Positions 45,211-53,328 are shown, counted from the first letter of the stretch. The stretch: DNA of 63,412 nucleotides from Chloroflexota bacterium (GCA_028874365.1 JAPPJZ010000070.1:1-63412), one strand, 5' to 3'. A program made the numbers and translations. The notes: a model not told the origin generated them from the letters alone.

Positions 45211-46284
45211 ATGCCCCGTCTTCGAGCGTTGGCGCTCAGCGTCGCGCTGCTCGCGTCTGCGGGCATCGCGATCCTCGGTTCCTTAGCCTGTGGCAGCGAC
45301 GATGCCGATAGTGAGCGGCTCCAGATAGTCGTCTCCACCCAGGTGATCGCCGATTGGGCCCGCCAGGTCGGTGGCGACCTGGTAGAGGTTCGAGCGCTGG
45401 TGCCCGCCGGTGCCGACGCGCACACGTTCGAGGTGACGGTGGACGACATCCGTGCGGTCGCCGACGCCGATCTGGTCGTGATCAACGGTGCCGGACTGGA
45501 GTCGGGCTATGAGGAGGCGGTCGAGGAGAACGCGACCAATCTGCTTGAACTGGCCAACGCGGTTGAGGCGCTGGGACACGTGCTGCATCCGTTCGAAGGG
45601 TTGCTCGGTTCCGACGAGGAGCATCACCAGGGGCAAGGGGAACAAGAACAGCAACAGCAACAGCAGCAAGAACATCATCAGGGGCAGCAGGAGCAGGCGC
45701 AGCAGCAGGAACACCACCAACAGCAACAGCAAGAGGACCAACACGGGCAACAAGAGGAAGAGCACGAACACGACCACACCGGCGAAGACCCACACTTCTG
45801 GTTCGACGCGGACATCGCCATGGCTGCGGTGGCCGCGATTGCGGCCGAACTGATCGCGCTCGCGCCCGATGCTGAAGATGACATCATCGAACGCCGCGAC
45901 AGCTACCTCAAGGAGATTGAGGAGGCCGACGATGAGGTCCGCGAGTTGCTCGCCGATATACCCGCCAACCAGCGTCTGCTGTTCACCTTCCATGACGCCT
46001 TCGGCTACTTCGCCCGCCGCTACGATCTGACCGTGGCAGGCTTCCTCGTCGAGGGGCCGGAACAGGGCGTCAGCGCCGAAACGATCATCGAGTTGGTCGA
46101 ACTGATCGAGCACGAAGGCATCCGGACCATCTTCCACGAGCCGCAGTTCGACTCCGGCATCCTCGATGCGATCTCAGAGGAAACCGGTGCCGCACAGGGC
46201 ATCATTTGGTCGCAGCCGACCGATGAGAAGCCGACCTACATCGACATCCTGGTCGGCAACGCGGAGGCCATCGCCAACCAGTAG
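45211..46284 (+). CDS. znuA: ZnuA-like metal-binding ABC transporter lipoprotein
   Basis: A 357-residue cluster A-I binding protein. The signal peptide ends at a lipobox Cys27 (GSLACGS). Metal ligands are His71 (GADAHTFEV), His195 (EDPHFWFD) and a His in FTFHDAFGYFARRY, with a Glu/Asp site in IFHEPQFDSGIL. Between ligands 1 and 2 lies a Gln/His/Glu-rich loop (about residues 135-190, such as QEHHQQQQQEDQHGQQ), longer and more Gln-rich than the usual ZnuA loop. It delivers Zn2+ to the ZnuB permease encoded nearby. Confidence 0.92.
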   Translation: MPRLRALALSVALLASAGIAILGSLACGSDDADSERLQIVVSTQVIADWARQVGGDLVEVRALVPAGADAHTFEVTVDDIRAVADADLVVINGAGLESGYEEAVEENATNLLELANAVEALGHVLHPFEGLLGSDEEHHQGQGEQEQQQQQQQEHHQGQQEQAQQQEHHQQQQQEDQHGQQEEEHEHDHTGEDPHFWFDADIAMAAVAAIAAELIALAPDAEDDIIERRDSYLKEIEEADDEVRELLADIPANQRLLFTFHDAFGYFARRYDLTVAGFLVEGPEQGVSAETIIELVELIEHEGIRTIFHEPQFDSGILDAISEETGAAQGIIWSQPTDEKPTYIDILVGNAEAIANQ

Positions 46285-46315
46285 CGGGCAGAGCGCGGCG
46301 CTACGCTGAGACGCG

Positions 46316-46891
46316 ATGTCCGACGATAGCGCCAATCGCACAGCGAAGCCGTCCAGCGGGAACATGGTCTGGATCGACCTTGAGATGACGGGGCTCGATC
46401 CTGGCCGCGACGTGATCATCGAGGCGGCCGTGCTGATCACCGACTCGGAACTCGAGATCATCGCCAATGGGCCGGACATCGCGATTCGGCGCAGCGAGGA
46501 CGAACTGAGCGTGATGAATGCCTGGAATCGGCGCACGCATCATCAATCTGGCCTGGTCAAGCGGGTGAGGGCGTCGGACGTGACGATTGACGCGGCCGAG
46601 GAGCAGATTCTCGAGTTCGTCCGAGAGTGGACGATTGAGGGCATGGCTCCACTGTGCGGCAACTCCGTGCACCAGGACCGGCGTTTCTTGTACGGCGAGA
46701 TGCCCAAGCTGATTGACTGGGTCAGCTACCGGATCATTGATGTCTCCACCGTCAAAGAACTGGCGACGCGCTGGTATCCGGAGATGGAACCGTTCGTCAA
46801 GCAGGAGCGTCATCGTGCCCTGGACGACATCCGTGAGTCGATCGACGAGCTGCGCTGGTATCGGCAGCAGATCTTCAAGCCATCTTGCTAG
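46316..46891 (+). CDS. orn: Oligoribonuclease
   Basis: A 191-residue DEDDh exonuclease that degrades 2-5 nt RNAs and pGpG to mononucleotides. It shows MVWIDLEMTGLDPGRDVIIE (Asp and Glu), CGNSVHQDRRFLYGEMP (Asp) and QERHRALDDIRESIDELRWY (His and Asp). The N-terminal 14 residues are extra. Orn is common in Proteobacteria and Actinobacteria and less so elsewhere. It lies between znuA and the convergent znuB. Confidence 0.95.
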   Translation: MSDDSANRTAKPSSGNMVWIDLEMTGLDPGRDVIIEAAVLITDSELEIIANGPDIAIRRSEDELSVMNAWNRRTHHQSGLVKRVRASDVTIDAAEEQILEFVREWTIEGMAPLCGNSVHQDRRFLYGEMPKLIDWVSYRIIDVSTVKELATRWYPEMEPFVKQERHRALDDIRESIDELRWYRQQIFKPSC

Positions 46892-46902
46892 CTGAACTGG
46901 GT

Positions 46903-47889
46903 CTAGCTCCGCGACAGCAGCCGGGCGCCGACGCGGCAACATGCGCCCCAGCACACGCCACCTACCAGACAGCACACACCCCAACAGGCGCGCGCAGTTC
47001 CCCGCCAACCGGTCGGTGATTCCTGTGCTCTGTCCTCGGCGAAAAATCTGAAGGTTGGTAGCGCCTCTCGCAGCCCGCGAGGGCTGAGGACGAAGCCGAC
47101 GCCCATCAACAGCACGGCGGTCAGGACGATTGACGGCCCGGCGGCCAGGTCGAGGTGGAACGAGGCGTACAGTCCAATGACGGTTGAGATGATCCCTATG
47201 CACGCGGCAAGCAACATCATGGTTGTTAGCCGCTGCGAGAAGAGCAAGGCGGCGGCGGCCGGTGTGACCAACATCGCCATGGCGAGAATCACGCCGACGA
47301 GTCGGAACGCGACGACTGTGGCCAGCGCGATGAGGACCAGCAACCCGATCTGCATCGTCGTGACAGGCACGCCGGAGACAGAGGCCACTTCAGGGTCGTA
47401 GGCGACGAAACGCAGTTCCGGCAGGAACGCGAGTACCGCGACCAGAACCACGGCGGTGAGGATCGCCATCACGATCAGGTCCGTCCAGGACGCGCCGAGG
47501 ATGTGTCCGACCAGCAGGGAGCCTAGATCCACGGCAAACGTGCGCTGACGCGAGATCAGCAGGACACCGAGGGCGAAGAAGCCGGCGAACATGATCCCAA
47601 TCGCGGTGTCCTCGCGCAGGCGTCCGCGGATCGTGAGCAGCGCGACGCCGAGCGCGGTGAGGACGGCTGCGACACCGGCGCCCAGCGTGATCAGTACGGC
47701 TCCGCCGCCAACCACCAACGCTACGGCTGCGCCCGCGAGCTGCGTGTGCGCGACCGCGTCGCCGAGGAATGCCAGACCACGCAGGACGACGAAGACGCCG
47801 ACCATGCCGGCCGCGATCGACACGACGATGCCCGCCAATAGAGCGCGCTGCATTAACTCAAACGACCAGGGGTCGGTGAGCCAGTCCAC
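46903..47889 (-). CDS. znuB: ZnuB-like metal ABC transporter permease with Cys-rich C-terminal tail
   Basis: A 328-residue membrane protein of the ABC-3 family with about eight or nine spans. It starts near WSFELMQRALLAGIVVS. It contains MVGVFVVLRGLAFLGDAVAH, the ABC-3 loop SGVPVTTMQIGLLV and LVTPAAAALLFSQRL. It passes Zn2+ through the membrane from ZnuA. After LSPRGLREALPTFRFF, where family members usually end, there is a tail of about 45 residues with six Cys (ACWGVCCLVGGVCWGACC). The start GTG 47889 gives the family N-terminus; no ZnuC ATPase gene is adjacent. Confidence 0.88.
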   Translation of the reverse strand: MDWLTDPWSFELMQRALLAGIVVSIAAGMVGVFVVLRGLAFLGDAVAHTQLAGAAVALVVGGGAVLITLGAGVAAVLTALGVALLTIRGRLREDTAIGIMFAGFFALGVLLISRQRTFAVDLGSLLVGHILGASWTDLIVMAILTAVVLVAVLAFLPELRFVAYDPEVASVSGVPVTTMQIGLLVLIALATVVAFRLVGVILAMAMLVTPAAAALLFSQRLTTMMLLAACIGIISTVIGLYASFHLDLAAGPSIVLTAVLLMGVGFVLSPRGLREALPTFRFFAEDRAQESPTGWRGTARACWGVCCLVGGVCWGACCRVGARLLSRS

Positions 47890-47959
47890 CCATGCTCTTG
47901 CTAGGCCTTCGCCACTACCATCTGCCCAAACAGACGATCTACTCGACGGAGGCACTCCT

Positions 47960-48856
47960 ATGGTACTTGAGCGACAGGTCACACTGATCACGGGCGCCTC
48001 GCGGGGCTTCGGTCTGGCTGCTGCCGAAGAGCTGGCCGTGCGAGGGCATCCGGTGATCGCGACGATGCGCAATCCAGACCGCGACGGCCCAAATCTCGCT
48101 GCTCTGGATGCCGACCTGGTTGAAATCGCGGCCTGCGATGTCACCGATCGAGACTCGATAGAGTCCGCCGTTGAGGCCGGACTCAAGCGGTTCGGACGCA
48201 TCGACGCGTTGTTCAACAACGCGGGGTACGGACTCTACGGGCCCGTTGAGGACATGTCGGACGCGGAAGTCACGCGGCAGATGGACACGAACTTCCTCGG
48301 GCAGATCAGGATGGCGCAGGCGGTGTTGCCGTCGATGCGCGAGCAGCGCCACGGGAAGGTGATCAATGTGTCCTCGTTGGCGGGTCGGATCGTCGCACCG
48401 CTGATGGGTCTGTATGCGGCCTCCAAGTGGGCCGTTGAGGCGATGTCGGAGGCACTGCGCTACGAGGTGTCGCGCTGGAACATCGACGTCACCATCCTCG
48501 AGCCCGGCATGTACGCCTCCGACTGGCAGACCACGAACCTGGATGTCGCCGCCGCTGTCCGTGAAGGTCGCTCCCCGTACCAGGAATCAGCCGATCACGC
48601 GCTGAAGGCGTTCCGCACGCGCGCCGCGACGAGGCCGGGCTCGCGTTCCGTCGCAACGGCCGTCGCCGACATCGTCGAACTGCAACAGCGTCTGCCGATG
48701 CGCTGGCCGATCGGCGAGGACACGATCCAGACGATCCGTCTGCGTGAAGCGATGACAGACCAGGAGTGGGAAGAGCGGGTCAGAGGCGATACGAAGATCT
48801 ATCGAGGCGCGTTCTTCCGGGGCGTCGATAACCCGTTGGAGGACAAGCCGCGCTAG
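47960..48856 (+). CDS. Short-chain dehydrogenase/reductase
   Basis: A 298-residue SDR protein. The cofactor motif is TLITGASRGFGLAAAEELA, LFNNAGYGLYG is the NNAG motif, and the catalytic Ser/Tyr/Lys occur in VSSLAGRIVAPLMGLYAASK. It oxidises or reduces a hydroxyl/keto group with NAD(P). ATG 47960 has GGAGG 7 bases upstream and starts the family pattern; the long in-frame extension overlaps znuB. The substrate is unknown. Confidence 0.9.
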   Translation: MVLERQVTLITGASRGFGLAAAEELAVRGHPVIATMRNPDRDGPNLAALDADLVEIAACDVTDRDSIESAVEAGLKRFGRIDALFNNAGYGLYGPVEDMSDAEVTRQMDTNFLGQIRMAQAVLPSMREQRHGKVINVSSLAGRIVAPLMGLYAASKWAVEAMSEALRYEVSRWNIDVTILEPGMYASDWQTTNLDVAAAVREGRSPYQESADHALKAFRTRAATRPGSRSVATAVADIVELQQRLPMRWPIGEDTIQTIRLREAMTDQEWEERVRGDTKIYRGAFFRGVDNPLEDKPR

Positions 48857-48868
48857 CGGGATGCTGAC

Positions 48869-49459
48869 CTAGCCGTGCTTGCCGACCGTCCAGCCCGATT
48901 GGGCCAGGTGCGCGTCAGAGAACTCGACGGCGTCGGGCTCGAGTTCGTTAGCCAGGGTGTCGTTGAAGCGGTTGAGGAAGCCGAACATCGAGATCACGCT
49001 GACGATCTCGACTATCTCGGACTCCGACCAGTGCCTCGCGAGTTCCTGGAACTGCTCGTCGGTCGCTGCGTTCGGCACGACGCCGGAGTCACGCGCGACT
49101 CGCAAGGCGGCGCGTTCTGCGTCGTTGAACAATTCCGATGTCTCGAAGGCCCAGACGGCTTCGACTCGTTCGTAGGTTTCGCCGGCCAGCGTGTGCGCAA
49201 AATGGCCGGTGTGGGCCTGGCAGTAGAGGCAACCTGCCGAGCGAGAGACCACGTGGGCGATCAGTTGCTTCAGCCCAGGCGGCACGCCGCCTTCGCGCAT
49301 GATTGCACCGAAGAACGGCTGGAATGCTTCGAGGATTTTCGGACGTCGGCCCAAGACATGGAACGAGGTCGGCAGCGTCACACCCGCGTCTCGCAGTTGC
49401 GCGAGGTAGGGAGCCGCATCGATGAGTTCTTCCGTCGTGAGCGGTGTGACTCGGTTCAT
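48869..49459 (-). CDS. AhpD/carboxymuconolactone decarboxylase-like peroxidase-related protein
   Basis: A 196-residue AhpD-like protein. The redox motif CxxC-xx-H is present in SRSAGCLYCQAHTGHFAH. It may act as an alkylhydroperoxide reductant or decarboxylase-like enzyme. ATG 49459 was chosen because GGAGG lies 5 bases upstream; TTG 49471 is unlikely. Its start overlaps the stop of the upstream methyltransferase gene by 4 bases (ATGA). Confidence 0.88.
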   Translation of the reverse strand: MNRVTPLTTEELIDAAPYLAQLRDAGVTLPTSFHVLGRRPKILEAFQPFFGAIMREGGVPPGLKQLIAHVVSRSAGCLYCQAHTGHFAHTLAGETYERVEAVWAFETSELFNDAERAALRVARDSGVVPNAATDEQFQELARHWSESEIVEIVSVISMFGFLNRFNDTLANELEPDAVEFSDAHLAQSGWTVGKHG

Positions 49460-50322
49460 CGTGTCCTCCAACGAATGAGCATCTCAGTGGGTTGATCGGG
49501 CAAGCACCAGCCGCCGTCCTGCTCGATCAGCAATTGCTCCACGGCCCGCCGTAGAGCCGGCAGTTTGGCCGAGTTCTCAGACAACCATAGCCGTCTGCGC
49601 GCCCAGTCCATCGCGTCCGCCGGCGCGGCAAATGCGAAGCGCTGGCGGTCACCGCCGCGCTCCACCTCGTTCGCTTCGACCAAGGATCCGCGAGCCTCGA
49701 GCAGTTCGATGAACTCTCTGGCGCCCGGCAGACGAGCGTGCTCTTCACCGTGGATTCTCGGCCAGACCTGCCAGAACAACGACCCGGGCGCGCGGTCAAA
49801 CAGCAGAGCGACGCACTCGCGCGTCGCCGCGCGGTCCATCGTGTCGAGGAACGCGCCGATCGGCTCGATGTCGTAACCGACGTGCGAGATCAAGGCGACA
49901 TCGGCGATGCCGCTGATCGCCGGATCCTCGGAGGGCCAGCGCTGATCACGGACGTCGATGTTCGTGATCCCGTGTTCGATCTGCAGGTTGGCCAGCTCCG
50001 ATCTCATCGCCGGCGAAGGCTCGATCGCGATGACCTGCTGCACGTGCAACGCGAGCGGCAACGCGAAACGACCAGCGCCCGCGCCGATGTCGAGCCAGGT
50101 GTCGTCGTGCAGCGCGATGTCCCTCAGGGTTTCCAGGGCAGAGTCTCCAGTCCGGTACGGATCGGCACGGAATGCCGATGCCAACGGTCGATAGTGGTCA
50201 CCCCCGTCAGACTCCTCGCGCAGTCGCTCGGCCTGTTCCCGATTGGCGGCCACACGAGCAGCCCAGGCTTGAGTCAATCGCTGTGCCGTTGCGGCACCTC
50301 CGCTGGAGTAAACTTCGTCCAT
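49456..50322 (-). CDS. SAM-dependent methyltransferase
   Basis: A 288-residue class I methyltransferase. The SAM loop is DTWLDIGAGAGRFALPLALH with VIAIEPSPAMRSEL as strand 2, and VALISHVGYDIEPI as the substrate-side acidic segment. The substrate is unknown. ATG 50322 with GAGGTGGTC upstream was chosen; it overlaps the divergent PAC2 start codon within the CATG at 50320-50323. It is translationally coupled to the AhpD-like gene. Confidence 0.88.
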   Translation of the reverse strand: MDEVYSSGGAATAQRLTQAWAARVAANREQAERLREESDGGDHYRPLASAFRADPYRTGDSALETLRDIALHDDTWLDIGAGAGRFALPLALHVQQVIAIEPSPAMRSELANLQIEHGITNIDVRDQRWPSEDPAISGIADVALISHVGYDIEPIGAFLDTMDRAATRECVALLFDRAPGSLFWQVWPRIHGEEHARLPGAREFIELLEARGSLVEANEVERGGDRQRFAFAAPADAMDWARRRLWLSENSAKLPALRRAVEQLLIEQDGGWCLPDQPTEMLIRWRTR

Positions 50323-51205
50323 GACCACCTCACCTGACCTCAGTATCGAAGAACTCCCCGACCTCACCGATCCCGTTTTGATCGTTGCCTGGGAAGGCTG
50401 GAACGACGCCGGAGAATCGGCCTCCACCGCCGCCCAGTACCTGATTCAACAGCTGGGCGCGCAGCCGTTCGCGACTATCGACCCCGAGGAATTCTACGAC
50501 TTCACCGAGGCTCGGCCGATGGCCCGGTACCGCGAAGGCGAGCGGTTCATCTCCTGGCCGGCAACCGAGTTCGTCCACCTGCGACCTTCGTCCAGCGGCC
50601 GCGACATCGTGGTCGGCATTGGGATCGAGCCCCACTATCGCTGGAAGCGGTACATGGCTGCGCTCTCGGAGTTGGTCGACGAGATCGGCGCGAAGCTGAT
50701 CCTCTCGCTGGGCTCAGTTGCGGCCGGTACGCCGCACACGCAGCCGGTCCACGTTCGTGGATCGGCGAACAACTCCGCGCTCGCGCAGCGATACAACATG
50801 CATCCCTCACGCTTCGAAGGACCGTCGGGCATCGTCGGCGTGTTCCACGACCACTGCCGACGCCGCGGCGTCGGAGGGGTTTCCCTCTGGGCATCGGTGC
50901 CGCACTACCTGCCGGGGATCACCAATCCGGTCGGGGCGCAGGCCTTGCTGCGAGTCGTTAGCGAAATGACCGGTCTCAACTTCGACCTTGATCCGCTCGA
51001 GCGCGGCATCGATCGCTTTCACACACAACTCGAGGAAGCGTTGCGCGACAACAACGAACTTCGCGACTACGTGGCCCGGCTCGAAGCGGCCAGTCCGGCG
51101 CCGCAGCGGGAGGCGCAGCCGGAGGGCGAATTGCCCAGCGCGGACGCGCTGATCGCCGATCTGGAGGACTTCTTCCGACAAGGCGGCGACAACGCCAACA
51201 ACTAG
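50321..51205 (+). CDS. PAC2 family protein
   Basis: A 294-residue PAC2 (proteasome assembly chaperone 2-like) protein. Family features are LTDPVLIVAWEGWNDAGESA near the N-terminus, LILSLGSVAAGTPHTQPVHV, SRFEGPSGIVGVFHDHCRRR and SVPHYLPGITNPVGAQALL. The C-terminus is a coiled helix rich in Glu (EEALRDNNELRDYVARLEAA). PAC2 relatives may act on peptide or protein quality control; function unknown in bacteria. ATG 50321 shares a base pair run with the divergent methyltransferase start. Confidence 0.9.
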   Translation: MTTSPDLSIEELPDLTDPVLIVAWEGWNDAGESASTAAQYLIQQLGAQPFATIDPEEFYDFTEARPMARYREGERFISWPATEFVHLRPSSSGRDIVVGIGIEPHYRWKRYMAALSELVDEIGAKLILSLGSVAAGTPHTQPVHVRGSANNSALAQRYNMHPSRFEGPSGIVGVFHDHCRRRGVGGVSLWASVPHYLPGITNPVGAQALLRVVSEMTGLNFDLDPLERGIDRFHTQLEEALRDNNELRDYVARLEAASPAPQREAQPEGELPSADALIADLEDFFRQGGDNANN

Positions 51206-51283
51206 CCCCCTTCAGCGGGGCCGACGAGCACCTACAGTGGATCCAGCGACCAATCCGACGCACAGCTAGACGGGCAGCGACCA

Positions 51284-51745
51284 ATGGCGGATGTTGACCA
51301 GGTCAGTGACGACGATCGTCAGCAGGCGTCCGAGAAGAACCTGAACAAGATGTGGAAGTTCGCCCGCAACTTCGCGGAGAAGAGCGGGTCGTATCTTCAT
51401 CCCCAGGAGGAGATCACCGAGTTCCTGGTGATCGGCCTGGCCAAGCACATCGACGACTATGGCCGGCCGCTCTGTCCCTGCAACTTCTACGAAGACAAGG
51501 CGGAAGAGGTCAAGGACTCAACCTGGATTTGTCCGTGCGAGGAGATGCAGCGCTGGAAGTACTGCCATTGACTGCTGTTCTGCGATGAGGAAGGTCTTCC
51601 CATCACCGAGTACTTGCCGAACGACCACGAAGGAATCACGATCTACGGCGAGCGTAAGGATCCGCATCCAGACAAAGGCCGAGCGCTCGGCCGCCTGGAA
51701 GAGCAGAGCGGACGCAAGATCGACAAGCGCAAGCGACGAGACTAG
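51284..51745 (+). CDS. Candidate selenoprotein: ferredoxin:thioredoxin reductase-like catalytic subunit (Sec at TGA codon 96)
   Basis: A 153-codon frame with an in-frame TGA at 51569-51571 (codon 96). Cys positions are 64, 66 (PLCPCN), 83, 85 (WICPCE), 94 and TGA 96 (KYCH-TGA-LLFCDEEG). This spacing is identical to that of the FTR catalytic subunit (Cys55, 57, 74, 76, 85, 87 in the well-known numbering), where the last position is one of the two redox-active cysteines beside the 4Fe-4S cluster. The 57 residues after TGA are family-like (GLPITEYLPNDHEGITIYG, DPHPDKGR). Standard translation would stop at residue 95. A SECIS-like hairpin follows. TGA is a normal stop elsewhere in the window. Sequencing error (TGC to TGA) is the main alternative. 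The role would be reduction of a thioredoxin-type disulfide with ferredoxin electrons. Confidence 0.85.
51584..51604 (+). promoter_or_regulatory. Candidate bacterial SECIS element
   Basis: Directly after the TGA the sequence folds as GATG-(A bulge)-GGAA-[GGTC]-TTCC-CATC: eight pairs with one bulged A and a 4-base apical loop. The loop begins 21 bases after the TGA and has G at its first two positions. The known rules for bacterial SECIS (loop 16-37 bases downstream, G in the first two loop positions, short upper stem) are all met, and the GGU loop resembles the E. coli fdhF element. Confidence 0.75.
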
Positions 51746-51809
51746 CCCGAACCCTCGGACTGCCACTAGGCTCATAGAGACGACCTGAAGACCGCACACA
51801 GGACAACGC

Positions 51810-52112
51810 ATGGCCCGAACCTCGAATGTTCACCGTGACCTGAAGCGCCGCAAGATGCACGCCAAGTATCAGAATCGGCGCGCGGCGCTCAAGCAGCAGC
51901 TCAAAGAATCCAACAATCCTCGTGAGAAGCAGAACATCCAGTTCCAGCTTCAGGCGCTGCCCCGCAACAGCTCGCCGACGCGAATCAAGAACCGCTGCGC
52001 CGTGACCGGTCGCCCGCGAGCCTACATGCGCAAGTTCGGTCTCAGCCGAATCACCTTCCGCGAGATGGCCTCGCTCGGGTTGCTGCCTGGCGTCCGCAAG
52101 AGCTCCTGGTAG
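51810..52112 (+). CDS. rpsN: 30S ribosomal protein S14, zinc-free type
   Basis: A 100-residue S14 protein. It has the C-terminal signature [20 protein letters not shown] and [19 protein letters not shown]. It belongs to the long form lacking the CxxC...CxxC zinc knuckles of the short form. It assembles into the 30S head. It lies alone, outside any ribosomal operon. Such zinc-free S14 copies are often induced by zinc starvation, which fits the nearby zinc transport genes; whether the genome has a second copy cannot be seen here. Confidence 0.95.
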   Translation: MARTSNVHRDLKRRKMHAKYQNRRAALKQQLKESNNPREKQNIQFQLQALPRNSSPTRIKNRCAVTGRPRAYMRKFGLSRITFREMASLGLLPGVRKSSW

Positions 52113-52231
52113 CGCCCAAACCGCTGATGCGTTGAGCTCGTCGAAGGAAGTTGCATCGACTGCAACCGAGCCGAGTCATCAGCTGGTCCGAGTGATCTCT
52201 AGCGGCCACGAGCCACAGAGCGAGGTATCTG

Positions 52232-53275
52232 TTGCCCATGGCTAAGATCCGCGTGGGACGCTGTTGGGCCATCGCGCTTGCGTTGTTCGGCATGCTGGCA
52301 ATTGCCGCCATTGCGTGCTCAGAAGAGCCCGAGCAACCCTCCTCTCCACAACACAACGAGTTGACAATCTACTCGGGCCGAGGTGAGTCGCTCGTCGGTC
52401 CGTTAATCGAGCGATTCGAAGAGGTCACTGGCATCGCCGTCAGAGTTCGCTACGCGGGCACTGCCGAGCTCGCCTCCGCCATCCTCGAAGAGGGAGATCG
52501 ATCCCGCGCTGACGTGTTCTACTCGCAAGACGCTGGAGCGCTGACCGCGCTGGCCGAGAGCGGGGTTCTGAATCAACTTCCCGACGATGTCGTGACGGGC
52601 GTGCCTGAAGAGTTGGCGGACGCCTCAGGCCGCTGGGTGGCCACATCGGGTCGTGCGCGGGTTCTGGTTGTGTCGACCGAACGTGTGCCTGACCCGCCGG
52701 ACAGCATCTTCGACCTCGTCGACGAGGAGTGGCGTGGCCGCATTGGCTGGGCGCCGACCAACGCGAGCTTCCAGGCCTTCATCACAGCGATGCGTCAGAT
52801 CCATGGCGAAGATGCAACTGAGAATTGGCTGCGAGGCATGCTGGCCAACGACGTCGTGGAGTACCCGAAGAACTCCCCAATCGTTCAAGCCGTTGGCGAT
52901 GGCGAGATCGACATCGGACTGGTCAATCACTACTACCTTCACCGTTTCATTGCCGACGATCCGGACTTTCCTGCGTTCAATCACTTCACCGACGCCGGTG
53001 CGGCCGGTGGACTGGTCAACATAGCCGGAGTGGCAGTGCTGAAGGCGTCGCGGAATTCCGAGAATGCGCTGAGGTTCGTGCGCTTCCTCCTGAGCGAAGA
53101 AGGCCAGACCTATTTCAGCGATCAAACCAGCGAATATCCGCTGACCTCCGAGGTGGATGTGCCCGCCAATCTGGTGCCCCTGGCCGATCTTGATCCCCCG
53201 TCCCTGGCGCTGACATCATTGTCCGACCTCGAGGGCACTCTGGAGTTGCTGCGAGATGTTGGTGCGCTGCCGTAG
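52232..53275 (+). CDS. Fe(III)-type ABC transporter substrate-binding lipoprotein
   Basis: A 347-residue binding protein of the ferric iron family (FbpA/FutA/AfuA type). A signal peptide ends in a lipobox (AAIACSE). LTIYSGRGESLVGPLIERFE is the typical first strand, and VNHYYLHRF carries the Tyr pair that binds Fe(III). The start is TTG 52232, which has GAGG at a good 6-base distance, or ATG 52238. It serves the permease and ATPase encoded next. Confidence 0.9.
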   Translation: MPMAKIRVGRCWAIALALFGMLAIAAIACSEEPEQPSSPQHNELTIYSGRGESLVGPLIERFEEVTGIAVRVRYAGTAELASAILEEGDRSRADVFYSQDAGALTALAESGVLNQLPDDVVTGVPEELADASGRWVATSGRARVLVVSTERVPDPPDSIFDLVDEEWRGRIGWAPTNASFQAFITAMRQIHGEDATENWLRGMLANDVVEYPKNSPIVQAVGDGEIDIGLVNHYYLHRFIADDPDFPAFNHFTDAGAAGGLVNIAGVAVLKASRNSENALRFVRFLLSEEGQTYFSDQTSEYPLTSEVDVPANLVPLADLDPPSLALTSLSDLEGTLELLRDVGALP

Positions 53276-53292
53276 TCGCGGCCGAGATTGTT

Positions 53293-53313
53293 GAGTTTCA
53301 TGGTGAAAAACTC
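53293..53313 (+). promoter_or_regulatory. Inverted repeat between iron binding-protein and permease genes
   Basis: GAGTTT-9 bases-AAACTC in the 53-base gap. It does not match a Fur or DtxR box that I can recognise; it may be an intercistronic hairpin. Confidence 0.3.
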
Positions 53314-53328
53314 CGATAACCTCCTGCT

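Noticed and set aside
51284-51571. A complete 95-residue FTR-like protein ending at TGA
   Set aside because: It would lack a key active-site position and the conserved C-terminal region, which is intact in the same frame just after the TGA.
51284-51745. TGA read as Trp (alternative genetic code)
   Set aside because: TGA serves as the normal terminator of many genes here, such as 1011-2573 and 4044-6449, and Trp would not fit a conserved Cys position.
53276-53328. Fur or DtxR box controlling the iron transporter
   Set aside because: The inverted repeat there matches neither consensus, and it lies within the operon rather than before it.
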